Positions 1 through 7,131 of a stretch of DNA of 28,029 nt are shown piece after piece. Position 1 is the stretch's first letter, and every line of letters begins with the position of its first letter. The notes under the pieces are model-generated. The model ran no database searches and had not been told where the DNA came from. It saw only the letters and a program-made list of their open reading frames with translations. Origin of the DNA: a virus; the IMG/VR virus record IMGVR_UViG_3300029977_000008, positions 1-28,029 of that record; one strand, written 5' to 3'. The translations under genes and the position numbers were made by a program.

Positions 1-127
1 TCTTTGATGTTCTAATGCCTCATGAACCCTTTTTTGCTCTATAACCTTGTCTCCTTGCGAAATTAAACGAACTAACTCTTTTTTTGCTTTCTCATCATAA
101 TTTTTATTGGCCAAAATCTCTCTTAAT
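1..127. repeat. Left copy of 127-bp terminal direct repeat (circular-closure overlap)
   Basis: These 127 bases recur without a mismatch at the right end of the window. A length of exactly 127 equals a common maximum assembly k-mer, so the simplest reading is a circular or circularly permuted molecule whose contig ends overlap. The repeat lies inside the portal coding frame and joining the copies restores one open frame, which a true phage terminal repeat need not do. Confidence 0.95.
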
Positions 128-699
128 GTCTTAAAAATATGGATATGAATAATATATCTGGCCGTTTCCAAATCATAAGGAATGGTTAAAGGGTCAACTA
201 AAATATCATAAGGGTCAATAATGTCGCAAACAAAATCATTGTTGATGAAATTTAATTTTTTAAATGAACGTCCTTGTAAAAAAACAATTTTTTTGTCAAC
301 TTTATCCAAAATTTCTAATTGATTTTTATCAAAATAATATCGCCACAATTCATTGATAATCGCTTCTTTAACCATTTTTTCCCTATCTATCCTTTTACTT
401 TTTCCCATTCCCAATATTTCAAAAACAATATCTGGCGTTTCATCAATTTTTGAAAGCCAGGTTTTCATTGTTTCCTTCATTATCGGAATATTCACTGGTT
501 GTCTTTGGGTCAATCTATTTGTTTCTACAAAATCCCGATAAAGCAAATAGTTTTCTTTCCAATGATTATGTTTTCTTTTCTGAAAATTAAAAGCAACTTG
601 TTTTTGTCTATTTAAACGCTCTACTAAAGGGTCAATTTTGATTTCCTTTGTATCTTGTTGGCGATAAAAAATTGGGCTTAAGGGGTCTGAAATTGCCAT
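1..699 (-). CDS. Portal protein, N-terminal part (continues at the right end of the window)
   Basis: The frame opens at ATG 699 (protein begins MAISDPLSPIFYRQ) and runs off the left edge. Through the 127-bp overlap it continues in the same frame to the stop at 26775, giving 608 aa. This part carries the helical N-terminal arm (residues about 1-60, with LNRQKQVAFNFQKRK) and a segment around VCDIIDPYDILVDPL, a motif typical of podovirus-type portals. The portal is the dodecameric ring at the capsid vertex through which terminase pumps DNA. Its position after the terminase and before scaffold and coat supports the call. There is no Shine-Dalgarno before ATG 699; the leader is A/T only, and the sigma-like gene lies downstream at 741. 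The family call rests on motif plus context; that this is one gene is seen directly. Confidence 0.85.
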   Translation of the reverse strand, partial: MAISDPLSPIFYRQQDTKEIKIDPLVERLNRQKQVAFNFQKRKHNHWKENYLLYRDFVETNRLTQRQPVNIPIMKETMKTWLSKIDETPDIVFEILGMGKSKRIDREKMVKEAIINELWRYYFDKNQLEILDKVDKKIVFLQGRSFKKLNFINNDFVCDIIDPYDILVDPLTIPYDLETARYIIHIHIFKTLREILANKNYDEKAKKELVRLISQGDKVIEQKRVHEALEHQR

Positions 700-740
700 A
701 AAATTTAATTATTTTCCCATTTAACAATATACACTTTTTA

Positions 741-1043
741 TCACCATTTTTTATTAATTTTCTTTCTTTCGTCCAAATCCACTCCCCAAAAAATAGCCCT
801 ATTTAATGGCTTTTTTTTGTTGTTTCGATAAAGATTTTTTAAAAAATTGTCCATTATATGGACGCAAAATGTTCTTATTCCGCCTCTTTTTTTATCATAT
901 TTATCAAGTTTTTTCCATAAAAAAAGATATAATTCCTGCTTTATATCTTCAAAATCAAAACCATCAATTTTCCAATGTTTTGCCTTTTTATCAATATCAT
1001 TCTCCATTATTTTCAATATCCTCATTTTTTCTTGTCTTTCCAT
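741..1043 (-). CDS. Sigma-70 region-2-like small protein
   Basis: This 100-aa protein has a core reading DFEDIKQELYLFLWKKL at residues 30-46, then KYDKKRGGIRTF and a helix with MDNFLKNLYR. This matches the pattern of sigma-70/ECF region 2 (D-x-EDI-x-QE, W/L repeats, YD, G-x-x-TF, N...R), which binds the RNA polymerase clamp and the -10 element. No region 4 helix-turn-helix follows, so it is only about half a minimal sigma factor. Its start overlaps the end of the glycosyltransferase gene by 47 bp and it directly precedes the portal and virion genes. It could be a late transcription factor, an anti-sigma-like competitor, or a DNA-binding protein reusing the fold. The region-2 resemblance is seen; the role is inferred. 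Confidence 0.6.
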   Translation of the reverse strand: MERQEKMRILKIMENDIDKKAKHWKIDGFDFEDIKQELYLFLWKKLDKYDKKRGGIRTFCVHIMDNFLKNLYRNNKKKPLNRAIFWGVDLDERKKINKKW

Positions 1044-2145
1044 AAAGACTTAAATAAGCATTTTCCCATATTTTTACGACTTTTTTGATATTATAATTTT
1101 TTTTGACATAATCATAGCATTTAATGGCTAATTCTTGCCTTATTTCTGGCTTTTCCAATTGAGAAATGGCCTTTAACCAATCTTCTTTTTTCTCGGCCTT
1201 TAAAACTAAATTTTTATCAATAAATTCTTGATATTCCAACATCGGCGAAACAATGCAAGGAATTTTAAAGGCAGACATCTCTAAAATCTTTAAATTTGAT
1301 TTTGCTTTATTGAAATCATGATTTCCTCTCGGAATTAAAGCAATGTCAGCATCAATTTTAATCAATGTCTCATAATATCTGCCAAAAGGCACGTTTGGAA
1401 TTTTTTCTGCTCCCTTTATTTGTTCTATTGTCTCTAAAAAATTTCTGATTTTATAATAAAATTCCCGATTTTCCTTTCTTAAATCCTTTAAACTTTCTTC
1501 ATCAACCAAGGGCACACCAAACAAAATCAATTGATATTTTTTATCTTTGGCGATTTCATTAAGTGTCTCAATTAAAGAATGGGATAAATTCTCTTGATAA
1601 AGGCAACTCCCACTCACCAAGATTTTTAATCTTTTATTTGGCGAATAATCCTTTTTGACTTCTTTAATATAATCAAAATCAAGAGCATTTGGGAGAACAA
1701 CCACATTTTTATTTTTGTTTTTCCATTGCTCGGCTAAAAATTTCGTTGAGACTGAAAGCATATCGCAATTTTTGATAATTTCATCAAAAATCTCTATTCT
1801 TTCTTTATTGAAAAATAAACTGCCTAAATTGTCTTTATAAATTTTTTCAACCAAATCATCGCAATCAAAGACAACTTTTCTCGGCTTTATTCTTCTTAAT
1901 CCATCAATAAAAAAAATGACTGACAAAGAAGCCAATCGTTGTAAAGAAATAATATCTGCTTGCTCTAAAAATTTAATTGTCTTTGGGTCTTTTTTTAATT
2001 CTGGCTGATAATTATCAAAATTTTCTACGCTTCGGCAAACTTTAAACCTTTTAAAATGTCTTGATGGCACAAAAACCCGATACCAATTACAGCCATCATT
2101 TTGAGAAGACATGAAAAAAATCTTCTTTTTTTTGAAAAAAAACAT
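997..2145 (-). CDS. GT-B fold glycosyltransferase (GT4-like)
   Basis: This 382-aa protein starts with a basic stretch leading into the first beta strand and the loop SSQNDGCNWYRVFVP, the opening typical of phage glycosyltransferases with a GT-B fold. The second Rossmann domain begins near KRLKILVSGSCLYQ, and the donor-site region reads KSNLKILEMSAFKIPCIVS (GT4-type). It presumably transfers a sugar from a nucleotide donor, but the acceptor (virion protein, phage DNA or host surface) cannot be read from sequence. I prefer ATG 2145 to the internal ATG at 2112, because the residues between them form the first beta strand and the start follows the terminase stop closely, as elsewhere in this genome. 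Its place between large terminase and portal is unusual, since those genes normally adjoin. Confidence 0.75.
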   Translation of the reverse strand: MFFFKKKKIFFMSSQNDGCNWYRVFVPSRHFKRFKVCRSVENFDNYQPELKKDPKTIKFLEQADIISLQRLASLSVIFFIDGLRRIKPRKVVFDCDDLVEKIYKDNLGSLFFNKERIEIFDEIIKNCDMLSVSTKFLAEQWKNKNKNVVVLPNALDFDYIKEVKKDYSPNKRLKILVSGSCLYQENLSHSLIETLNEIAKDKKYQLILFGVPLVDEESLKDLRKENREFYYKIRNFLETIEQIKGAEKIPNVPFGRYYETLIKIDADIALIPRGNHDFNKAKSNLKILEMSAFKIPCIVSPMLEYQEFIDKNLVLKAEKKEDWLKAISQLEKPEIRQELAIKCYDYVKKNYNIKKVVKIWENAYLSLYGKTRKNEDIENNGE

Positions 2146-2147
2146 AT

Positions 2148-3539
2148 TTAAGCATTAAAAAGATTATAAAATGAATCAATTCCGCCAGATTGAACTGGAA
2201 TACCAGGTGATTTTTGAGCTTCTGCAAAAGTATAAGATAAAGCATCGGCTAAACTTGGACTTCTTTTTCCTCTAGCTCTTAAATCCTCCTTACTTTCAAG
2301 CGTTAATCTTCCCAAACTATCATAACTATATTTCAAATTACACATCTCATACCACGTCTCATTTCTTGTCAACTGCCCTATTTTTAGCCACTCTCTCATT
2401 TTTGCCCACAATTCTACTCTTAAATTTTTAAATCTCCCATCTTTTGGTTTATTTGCTCCATTAATGCCGTTAACTATCCATCCCTGCTCTCTTAATCTAT
2501 CATAAATTCCAGCCCCCAAACCGACAATATCAATGAAAATATTATTTGGTTTTATTTTCTCTTCTTTGGCAATTTTGAGAATTAAACCGCAAACTTCCAT
2601 TGTATCTTTTTGATAAAATAATTCTGCCCTAATAACCTTTTTATCTTGCCTAATAACAATAGCGGTGGCATCTTGCCCATATCTGGCTGGGTCAACTCCC
2701 ATTTTTTTCTCAAAAATCAAATTTTCTTCTGGTATTAGCCTTTCAATAGCATCAGAAACCAAACTAACAGGAATGAAACAATCGCTTTCTTCTTTTGGAA
2801 ATTCGCCTAAAACCATTATCCGATAATAATCACTATCTTCGCCATAAATTCTCTTAATATTTTCTATATCCGCCCAAGTAATTAAACCTGGTATAACAAT
2901 ATCATTTTTTTTGATGTTTGGCGTATCAAAAGCGGAAATATGGATTTTAGCGGTTATTGGGTCTTTAAAGGCTTCGGCAAATCTTCCCTTATTTCTTAAA
3001 GGATTACCAAGCATTAAAATTTTACTTGGATGCAAACTATAAATAGCCCGAAAAATCTCATCAGAAACACCAGATGCCTCATCAATAATAACGAATAAAT
3101 TAGGAGAATGAAAGCCTTGAAATTGGTCTACTCTATCGGTGGCTAAACCTAAAGCAAAATGTTTAGGTGAAATATCAATTTTTAATTCTAAAACTCTATC
3201 TGGCGGATAATAGTTTTCAAATGGAATAGTTGCTTTTATTTCTCGCCATAAAACCTCCTTAACTTGCCTATTAGTCGGAGCGGTTGTTATCACAATACTA
3301 TCAGGAAAAGCGGTTAAAAACCAATGAACCAAACAAGCACTAACAAAAGTTTTTCCTGCTCCATGGCAACTTCTAACTGCCACTTCCCGATTCTTCTTTA
3401 CTGCCATCACTATTTCTATCTGCTTCTCCCAAAGGTTCCGTCTCAAAATCTGCTTCACAAACCAAATAGGATTCTCCCTGATTTTCTTCGCTACTTCCAC
3501 TATCTTTGATTTGTTTATTATTGAGTGATTGATAAGCAT
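2148..3539 (-). CDS. terL: Terminase large subunit (ATPase and nuclease)
   Basis: This 463-aa packaging motor is read from clear motifs. Walker A is SCHGAGKT (residues 57-64), preceded by the adenine-binding LWEKQIEIV. Walker B is LFVIIDEAS (148-156), and the coupling region includes MLGNP. The C-terminal RNase H-like nuclease shows MGVDPARYGQDAT (Asp283), IFIDIVGLGAGIYDRL (Asp337) and a final acidic residue in SLADALSYTF (Asp432). It binds the portal, translocates DNA into the procapsid and cuts the genome. Length is normal for the family. Start ATG 3539 lies inside the upstream DUF5681 gene with a 167-bp out-of-frame overlap. The conserved N-terminal motif WFVKQILRRNLWEKQ begins near residue 27, so a much later start is unlikely. 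No Shine-Dalgarno is visible. Confidence 0.96.
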   Translation of the reverse strand: MLINHSIINKSKIVEVAKKIRENPIWFVKQILRRNLWEKQIEIVMAVKKNREVAVRSCHGAGKTFVSACLVHWFLTAFPDSIVITTAPTNRQVKEVLWREIKATIPFENYYPPDRVLELKIDISPKHFALGLATDRVDQFQGFHSPNLFVIIDEASGVSDEIFRAIYSLHPSKILMLGNPLRNKGRFAEAFKDPITAKIHISAFDTPNIKKNDIVIPGLITWADIENIKRIYGEDSDYYRIMVLGEFPKEESDCFIPVSLVSDAIERLIPEENLIFEKKMGVDPARYGQDATAIVIRQDKKVIRAELFYQKDTMEVCGLILKIAKEEKIKPNNIFIDIVGLGAGIYDRLREQGWIVNGINGANKPKDGRFKNLRVELWAKMREWLKIGQLTRNETWYEMCNLKYSYDSLGRLTLESKEDLRARGKRSPSLADALSYTFAEAQKSPGIPVQSGGIDSFYNLFNA

Positions 3540-3885
3540 CTTTGATAATATTTATAAAAAAATTATAAGTTGTTTCACTGCTTCTTAAATCTATATTTTC
3601 TGTTGGCTTCCCGTACAATCTATCAAAAATGTCTTTATAAAATGGATATTTGCCATCTAAAGCCTCTTTTATTCCTCTTTTTATTATTTCAATTTCAACG
3701 CTGTCTGGGTCTTCTCCAAGCTTTAATTTTTTAGCCATCTCTTTTACAGCCTTTCTAAATAAAGTGCTAAAATTCTGGCTTCCTGGTGGACGGCCAGCAG
3801 GATTACCAGAAACACCAGGAAGCCATCTTCCTTTCTTATCTCTTCCCTGCTTAAATCGTGTATTTTCAAGATTTTTTTCTTCCAT
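3373..3885 (-). CDS. DUF5681-type protein, probable terminase small subunit
   Basis: This 170-aa protein has the DUF5681 signature GRWLPGVSGNPAGRPPGSQN at residues 19-38. A helical part follows (KAVKEMAKKLK, IIKRGIKEAL), and then YGKPTENIDL. Such proteins commonly lie just upstream of the large terminase and are taken as small terminase subunits, which recognise the DNA to be packaged. The last roughly 55 residues are Ser/Glu-rich without obvious fold and come from the 167-bp overlap with the terminase large gene, so the tail composition is partly dictated by the other frame. The family assignment is fairly sure; the packaging role is inferred from position. Confidence 0.7.
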   Translation of the reverse strand: MEEKNLENTRFKQGRDKKGRWLPGVSGNPAGRPPGSQNFSTLFRKAVKEMAKKLKLGEDPDSVEIEIIKRGIKEALDGKYPFYKDIFDRLYGKPTENIDLRSSETTYNFFINIIKDAYQSLNNKQIKDSGSSEENQGESYLVCEADFETEPLGEADRNSDGSKEESGSGS

Positions 3886-3902
3886 ATTTTTTATCCAAAA
3901 TT

Positions 3903-4106
3903 TTATTTCTTCTTTTCTTCTTTTGGCTCTTTTTTCTTCAATTCTTCCTCAATAATCCTATTAATTTCATTCAATTCATTTTCAATCTCTTTTCTTTCCT
4001 GATAATAATCTTCAATAGCCAAAAGAAGCCGACGTTGAACTTTTTCTTGAAATTTTCTAATTAAATTTTGTTTTTTGTTTTGATAATAGTTTAAATCAAA
4101 GGCCAT
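3903..4106 (-). CDS. Small charged coiled-coil protein
   Basis: This 67-aa protein is almost wholly alpha-helical, with a heptad-like run from about residue 13 to 56 (LIRKFQEKVQRRL, then EIENELNEINRIIEEEL) and a Lys/Glu tail ending KEEKKK. No family is recognised. It sits 17 bp upstream of the DUF5681 gene. An oligomerising partner of the terminase is conceivable but unsupported. It starts at ATG 4106 with an A/T leader and no Shine-Dalgarno. Confidence 0.65.
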   Translation of the reverse strand: MAFDLNYYQNKKQNLIRKFQEKVQRRLLLAIEDYYQERKEIENELNEINRIIEEELKKKEPKEEKKK

Positions 4107-4124
4107 AAATTTAAAATTAATAAA

Positions 4125-4499
4125 CTAAATATCTTTATAACGATAATATTCATTAACAAAGAGATAATACCATTTATGAGAACTTTTCTTTTTATCTCTA
4201 ATCCGAACCGCAATCACATAAGTTAACCATTTTGGCAACTCTTTTTTTAAAATAGCCTCATAAATCTTTTTCATTGCTTCTAAAATATCTTTTTTAGGAT
4301 AGCCATCTTTATTAAAGGCATCTTCATACTTTCTTCTGCTTTTAACCTGAATTCCAACCATTTCTCCATCAAAATCAACTAATAAATCAATAGGCGACTT
4401 ACTGGCTGGAATTCTCATTACCCAATAATTATTTTTTTTAAATTCAAGAACTAACTCCCTTTCATAACGATAGCCAAGTTTGTAATTTGAAGTTTTCAT
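4125..4499 (-). CDS. Hjc-type Holliday junction resolvase / PD-(D/E)XK nuclease
   Basis: This 124-aa protein follows the archaeal-type Hjc layout. GYRYERELVLEF (Glu13) is the first acidic residue, then RIPASKSPIDLLV with Asp38, then GIQVKSRR with Gln51 and Lys53 standing for the (D/E)XK motif. Members cut four-way junctions, and in phages they resolve replicative or recombination branches before packaging, which fits its place just before the terminase genes. Gln in the third acidic position occurs in some relatives. The length is typical of Hjc (about 120-140 aa). The nuclease fold is fairly sure; junction specificity is inferred. Confidence 0.8.
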   Translation of the reverse strand: MKTSNYKLGYRYERELVLEFKKNNYWVMRIPASKSPIDLLVDFDGEMVGIQVKSRRKYEDAFNKDGYPKKDILEAMKKIYEAILKKELPKWLTYVIAVRIRDKKKSSHKWYYLFVNEYYRYKDI

Positions 4500-4516
4500 T
4501 TGATTTAGGAACTAAA

Positions 4517-4765
4517 TTAATCTTGATAAAATTCGTCTGGCAAATTAACGCCATTTAAGATTGTCCTTAATTTTTTAGCTTCTTGTTCTGAAAGATAAAT
4601 CACCGGCAATCCGACGTCGGCGTGTTTACCCTTATAACTTCTATCTATTCTCCACGCTAAAGCGTAGTCACCCTTCATTTTATCATCTGATTGAACAATA
4701 AAAAATTCATCGTGATTAAATTCTATTATTGCTTTTTTGTTTATTTCGTCTATTAAAAGTTTCAT
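4517..4765 (-). CDS. Hypothetical 82-aa protein
   Basis: A short soluble protein with alternating strands and a C-terminal helix (LSEQEAKKLRTIL). No motif or membrane segment is recognised. It lies between the 3D-domain protein and the Hjc-type nuclease in a head-to-tail row. Its leader has only a weak GAGA before ATG 4765. The roughly 100-bp gap upstream (4766-4865) is AT-rich and holds nothing I can name beyond a 20-codon open frame that I did not call. Confidence 0.65.
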   Translation of the reverse strand: MKLLIDEINKKAIIEFNHDEFFIVQSDDKMKGDYALAWRIDRSYKGKHADVGLPVIYLSEQEAKKLRTILNGVNLPDEFYQD

Positions 4766-4865
4766 ATTTCTCTTTTTTCGTGGGTTTAATTTAATTCTTT
4801 TTTAAATAGTTTTTAAATTCATTTATTAAGTTTGCCGACCTTTTATTTTTCATTTTTTAATTTAT

Positions 4866-5342
4866 TTATTCAATTATTTCTACCCACATCTTTTTTCTAC
4901 CCCATTTCAAAGCTTCTTTTTTAGTCCAGAAGAAAATATCAAAATTTTCACAACCATATCGTTTATTCATTCTATCCCAAACCTCATAAATCCTATCACC
5001 AATTTTAACCTTTGTGCCAAATGGAAGGCAATTGTTAGCCACCAAACCATCGAAAACTCTTCTATTAGAGGCAGTAATAAATGGGCTATCATCAGTTTCA
5101 TCTTTTGATGGACTATAAGCAGTGACTTCTGCCAAAACTTTTGGATTTTCTTGAATAATTTCAACTTTAAAATCTGGCTCTTTAATGGCTTCCGTTTTTT
5201 TAAAAAATAGAAAAAGGAAAATGCCAATTGTTAAACCAAGCAGAAGAAACATAAAAAGCAATAAATAGTTTCCCTGACGATACTTTTTAATTTTAACTGG
5301 CAAATAAATTTCGTCAATTTTTTTAATTTTAATTTTTTTCAT
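4866..5342 (-). CDS. Membrane-anchored 3D-domain (RlpA-like fold) cell-wall protein
   Basis: This 158-aa protein has a basic cytoplasmic start, one transmembrane helix at about residues 26-47 (LLLFMFLLLGLTIGIFLF), a linker, and then a 3D domain. The domain runs from EVTAYSPSKDETDDSPF through ITASNRRVFDG, NCLPFGTKVKIGDRIYEVWDRM and the closing NFDIFFWTKKEALKWG. 3D domains are double-psi beta barrels with conserved aspartates, found in lytic transglycosylase-like proteins. It probably acts on peptidoglycan outside the membrane. The type-II orientation puts the catalytic domain outside. It overlaps the preceding gene by ATGA and sits among replication genes, not the late lysis block. Roles in lysis, entry or host-wall remodelling are possible. 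Confidence 0.82.
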   Translation of the reverse strand: MKKIKIKKIDEIYLPVKIKKYRQGNYLLLFMFLLLGLTIGIFLFLFFKKTEAIKEPDFKVEIIQENPKVLAEVTAYSPSKDETDDSPFITASNRRVFDGLVANNCLPFGTKVKIGDRIYEVWDRMNKRYGCENFDIFFWTKKEALKWGRKKMWVEIIE

Positions 5343-5695
5343 AATTTTTTAATAAATTCTAAAACCTCTTCCCAATAATCTATCATTTTTGCCATTATTT
5401 CATCATAATTTTCGCCTGCATTCCAAATAATATTTCTCCATTTTTTAGACCAACTTTCTCCTTTTGCTTTAGCAAATATTTTCTCTCCTTTATCACTTTC
5501 AATAACAATTTCTCCAGTTGGCTTGGCTTTAAATAAAATTGAATAAGTTCCATCTTGATTGCTTCTTTTTTCAGCTGAATAAACATTAATTGTTAAGCCA
5601 ATGACAAAATCATGGTCTACTCTCAATGGTTCTGGCAAAGAAACTAACCCTGTAATTCTTAAAATGTATTCTTTAATTTTGAGATTGTTTTCCAT
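5339..5695 (-). CDS. Hypothetical 118-aa protein after a hairpin leader
   Basis: A soluble protein of mixed strands ending in helices (GENYDEIMAKMIDYWEEV). No family is recognised. A single-strand DNA-binding or nuclease-accessory role would fit its neighbours but nothing in the sequence proves it. ATG 5695 follows GAGGGG at about 9 nt, one of the few Shine-Dalgarno-like sites here, and that G-run is close to a strong hairpin (5701-5784). Its stop overlaps the start of the 3D-domain gene, suggesting translational coupling. Confidence 0.7.
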   Translation of the reverse strand: MENNLKIKEYILRITGLVSLPEPLRVDHDFVIGLTINVYSAEKRSNQDGTYSILFKAKPTGEIVIESDKGEKIFAKAKGESWSKKWRNIIWNAGENYDEIMAKMIDYWEEVLEFIKKL

Positions 5696-5700
5696 ATTTT

Positions 5701-5784
5701 TAGCCCCTCATTTCTCCCCCCGACTCCTTTTTATTAGGGCTTGGGCCACTACGCCAAGCATATCGGGGGGAGAATCAGTGGCTA
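5701..5784 (-). other. GC-rich nested hairpin between genes
   Basis: Three stems nest here. The outer pair is TAGCC at 5701-5705 with GGCTA at 5780-5784, which includes the upstream gene's TAG stop. A perfect 11-bp stem joins 5713-5723 (TCTCCCCCCGA) to 5763-5773. An inner stem joins 5739-5744 (GCTTGG) to 5754-5759. There is no U-run after it on the minus strand, so it is not a simple terminator. It fills the gap before the 118-aa gene and may control translation or mRNA processing. Confidence 0.75.
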
Positions 5785-6120
5785 AATTTTTTCAATTTCT
5801 GGTAATTCTTCTTGATTTTCTAATTTGTCTTTTTGATATTTTTCCCATTTTTTCCAGAAAAATCCAGTGCCAGTTGGTTGATATTCTCCTAATGTTGAAG
5901 TTGCTCCACAATCCAAGCAAAATCTTTTGATATAAACAAATTCGCCTTTTTCTCCTTTTACTTTATTTTGCTTCCAAATAATATTTTTACTTTTACATAA
6001 TCCGCAATAATCAGGTTCAGTAAAAACCAATGCTTTTGCTAATGCTGTTTTTTCGTCTCTTTCGTCAATATCAATTTCTATAACCGCATTGCCAATTTTC
6101 TTTTTAATTGTGATTTTCAT
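5782..6120 (-). CDS. Zinc-ribbon protein (CxxC...CxxC)
   Basis: This 112-aa protein opens with a beta strand pair (MKITIKKKIGNAVIEIDID) followed by a helix, then a four-cysteine zinc ribbon: YCGLCKSKNI at residues 38-47 and FCLDCGATSTLG near residues 67-78. The conserved-looking GTGFFWKKWEKYQ and an acidic tail follow. I recognise the general pattern from phage replication clusters but cannot assign a proven function. An accessory role in DNA binding next to the Cas4/RecB-type nuclease is plausible. It starts 5 bp after the nuclease stop and ends with TAG inside the hairpin that follows. Confidence 0.75.
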   Translation of the reverse strand: MKITIKKKIGNAVIEIDIDERDEKTALAKALVFTEPDYCGLCKSKNIIWKQNKVKGEKGEFVYIKRFCLDCGATSTLGEYQPTGTGFFWKKWEKYQKDKLENQEELPEIEKI

Positions 6121-6125
6121 AGGAT

Positions 6126-6935
6126 TTAGTTTTTACTTTTTTCTGTATTTTCTTCTTTCAAAGTCAGATAAAGAGGATAATCTTTTTGCTGTGGTTCAAC
6201 TCCTTCGCATTCATTCTGCCAAATCTTATAAGTGGCTAAAAACAAATCAAATTTATCTGATATTTCAGTAAACTTCCAACCATTATTATTTCGGCGATAA
6301 CCTAATTGAAGAATTGCCAATTTTCTTTTATCCCATTCTTCTTTACTAATCTTTAATTCCTCTAAATTCAAATTTAAATGAGAATAAGCAGAAATCTGTA
6401 ATTCGTGTTCTGGCCAAATCGTTTGCGAAGTCTTTATATCAACAATATAAATCTGGCCATCAATTCGGCAAATAATATCAATTGTTCCAGCAAAAGTCTC
6501 ATCTTGACTAAAGGCTGTAATCTCATTAGCTAATATCTCTGGTTTCGTTTCTTTAAACCATTCAACAAATTTCATCACGCACTCATATTCCTCAACTTTC
6601 AATTCTTCCATTTCTCCAGTTTCAATATTCATCATATAATCTCCCATTTTGACCTCCTTGCCATTAAGCAAAATAGTAATTGCCTGATGAACCTTTGAAC
6701 CTTTATCACCAGCCATTTCTTTAATTGCCTCTGCTTCGTCCCATCCTTTATTTGCCAACCATTTATAAAATCCAATACCTTTAGGATAATAACTGGCAAT
6801 CCAGGTAACTGACGGCACGAATTTATAAACTGGCAAACCAGTTTTTTCGTCTATACTTGGCTTGGCATACCATCTCTCATCATAAGTTGTGATTTGAACG
6901 ATTCCATTTTTGATTTCTCTAATTTCTTTTTTCAT
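6126..6935 (-). CDS. Cas4/RecB-type PD-(D/E)XK nuclease
   Basis: This 269-aa protein has the motif order of the RecB/Cas4-like exonuclease family: GSKVHQAI (His83), NEITAFSQ (Glu138), the metal-binding GTIDIICRIDG (Asp153), YIVDIKTSQ (Asp166, Lys168), and the QISAYSHL helix (Gln180) that closes the site. The first hundred residues include VTWIASYYPKGIGF, a start often seen in phage versions. Such enzymes degrade or trim DNA ends in recombination. The cysteines of a Cas4 iron-sulfur cluster are not visible, so it is RecB-like and not a true Cas4. It follows the initiator and a small gene in the replication block. Confidence 0.85.
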   Translation of the reverse strand: MKKEIREIKNGIVQITTYDERWYAKPSIDEKTGLPVYKFVPSVTWIASYYPKGIGFYKWLANKGWDEAEAIKEMAGDKGSKVHQAITILLNGKEVKMGDYMMNIETGEMEELKVEEYECVMKFVEWFKETKPEILANEITAFSQDETFAGTIDIICRIDGQIYIVDIKTSQTIWPEHELQISAYSHLNLNLEELKISKEEWDKRKLAILQLGYRRNNNGWKFTEISDKFDLFLATYKIWQNECEGVEPQQKDYPLYLTLKEENTEKSKN

Positions 6936-6939
6936 AAGT

Positions 6940-7131
6940 TTAAAATTTTAAATTTAATCTACTTTCATAATCTTCATCTTCTTTCTTTTCAATCATTTTC
7001 CAACCATTTTCATCAATTTCTTCTTTATTTTCTTTCTTTATTTTTTCTCTTAATCTTTTCTGTAATCTCTGATTAAATTCTTTAATAATTTCCTCAATTG
7101 TTTTTCCTTTCATAAGACCATTAATTTTCAT
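6940..7131 (-). CDS. Small highly charged helical protein
   Basis: A 63-aa protein beginning MKINGLMKGKTIEEII if ATG 7131 is used, or 57 aa from ATG 7113. ATG 7131 overlaps the end of the initiator gene by 11 bp, favouring coupled translation. Longer frames upstream would read through the hairpin at 7151-7170 and are unlikely to be coding. The protein is Lys/Glu-rich and helical (LQKRLREKIKKENKEEI). No family is recognised. Confidence 0.6.
   Translation of the reverse strand: MKINGLMKGKTIEEIIKEFNQRLQKRLREKIKKENKEEIDENGWKMIEKKEDEDYESRLNLKF

Noticed and set aside
353-541. Plus-strand open frames across the window (for example here, 806-1045, 16751-17098, 19169-19462)
   Set aside because: All lie opposite well-supported minus-strand genes, show the Phe/Leu/Ser-rich composition of shadow frames, and have no motifs.
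4791-4853. 20-codon frame MKNKRSANLINEFKNYLKKN in the gap before the 82-aa gene
   Set aside because: Too short, no ribosome site and no recognisable motif; could be chance in AT-rich sequence.
5713-5773. Hammerhead ribozyme in the GC-rich element
   Set aside because: CTGAT and GAAA-like pieces flank the stem, but the required CTGATGA core is not met.
6126-6935. True CRISPR Cas4
   Set aside because: The nuclease motifs fit, but the cysteines of the iron-sulfur cluster and any other cas gene are missing.
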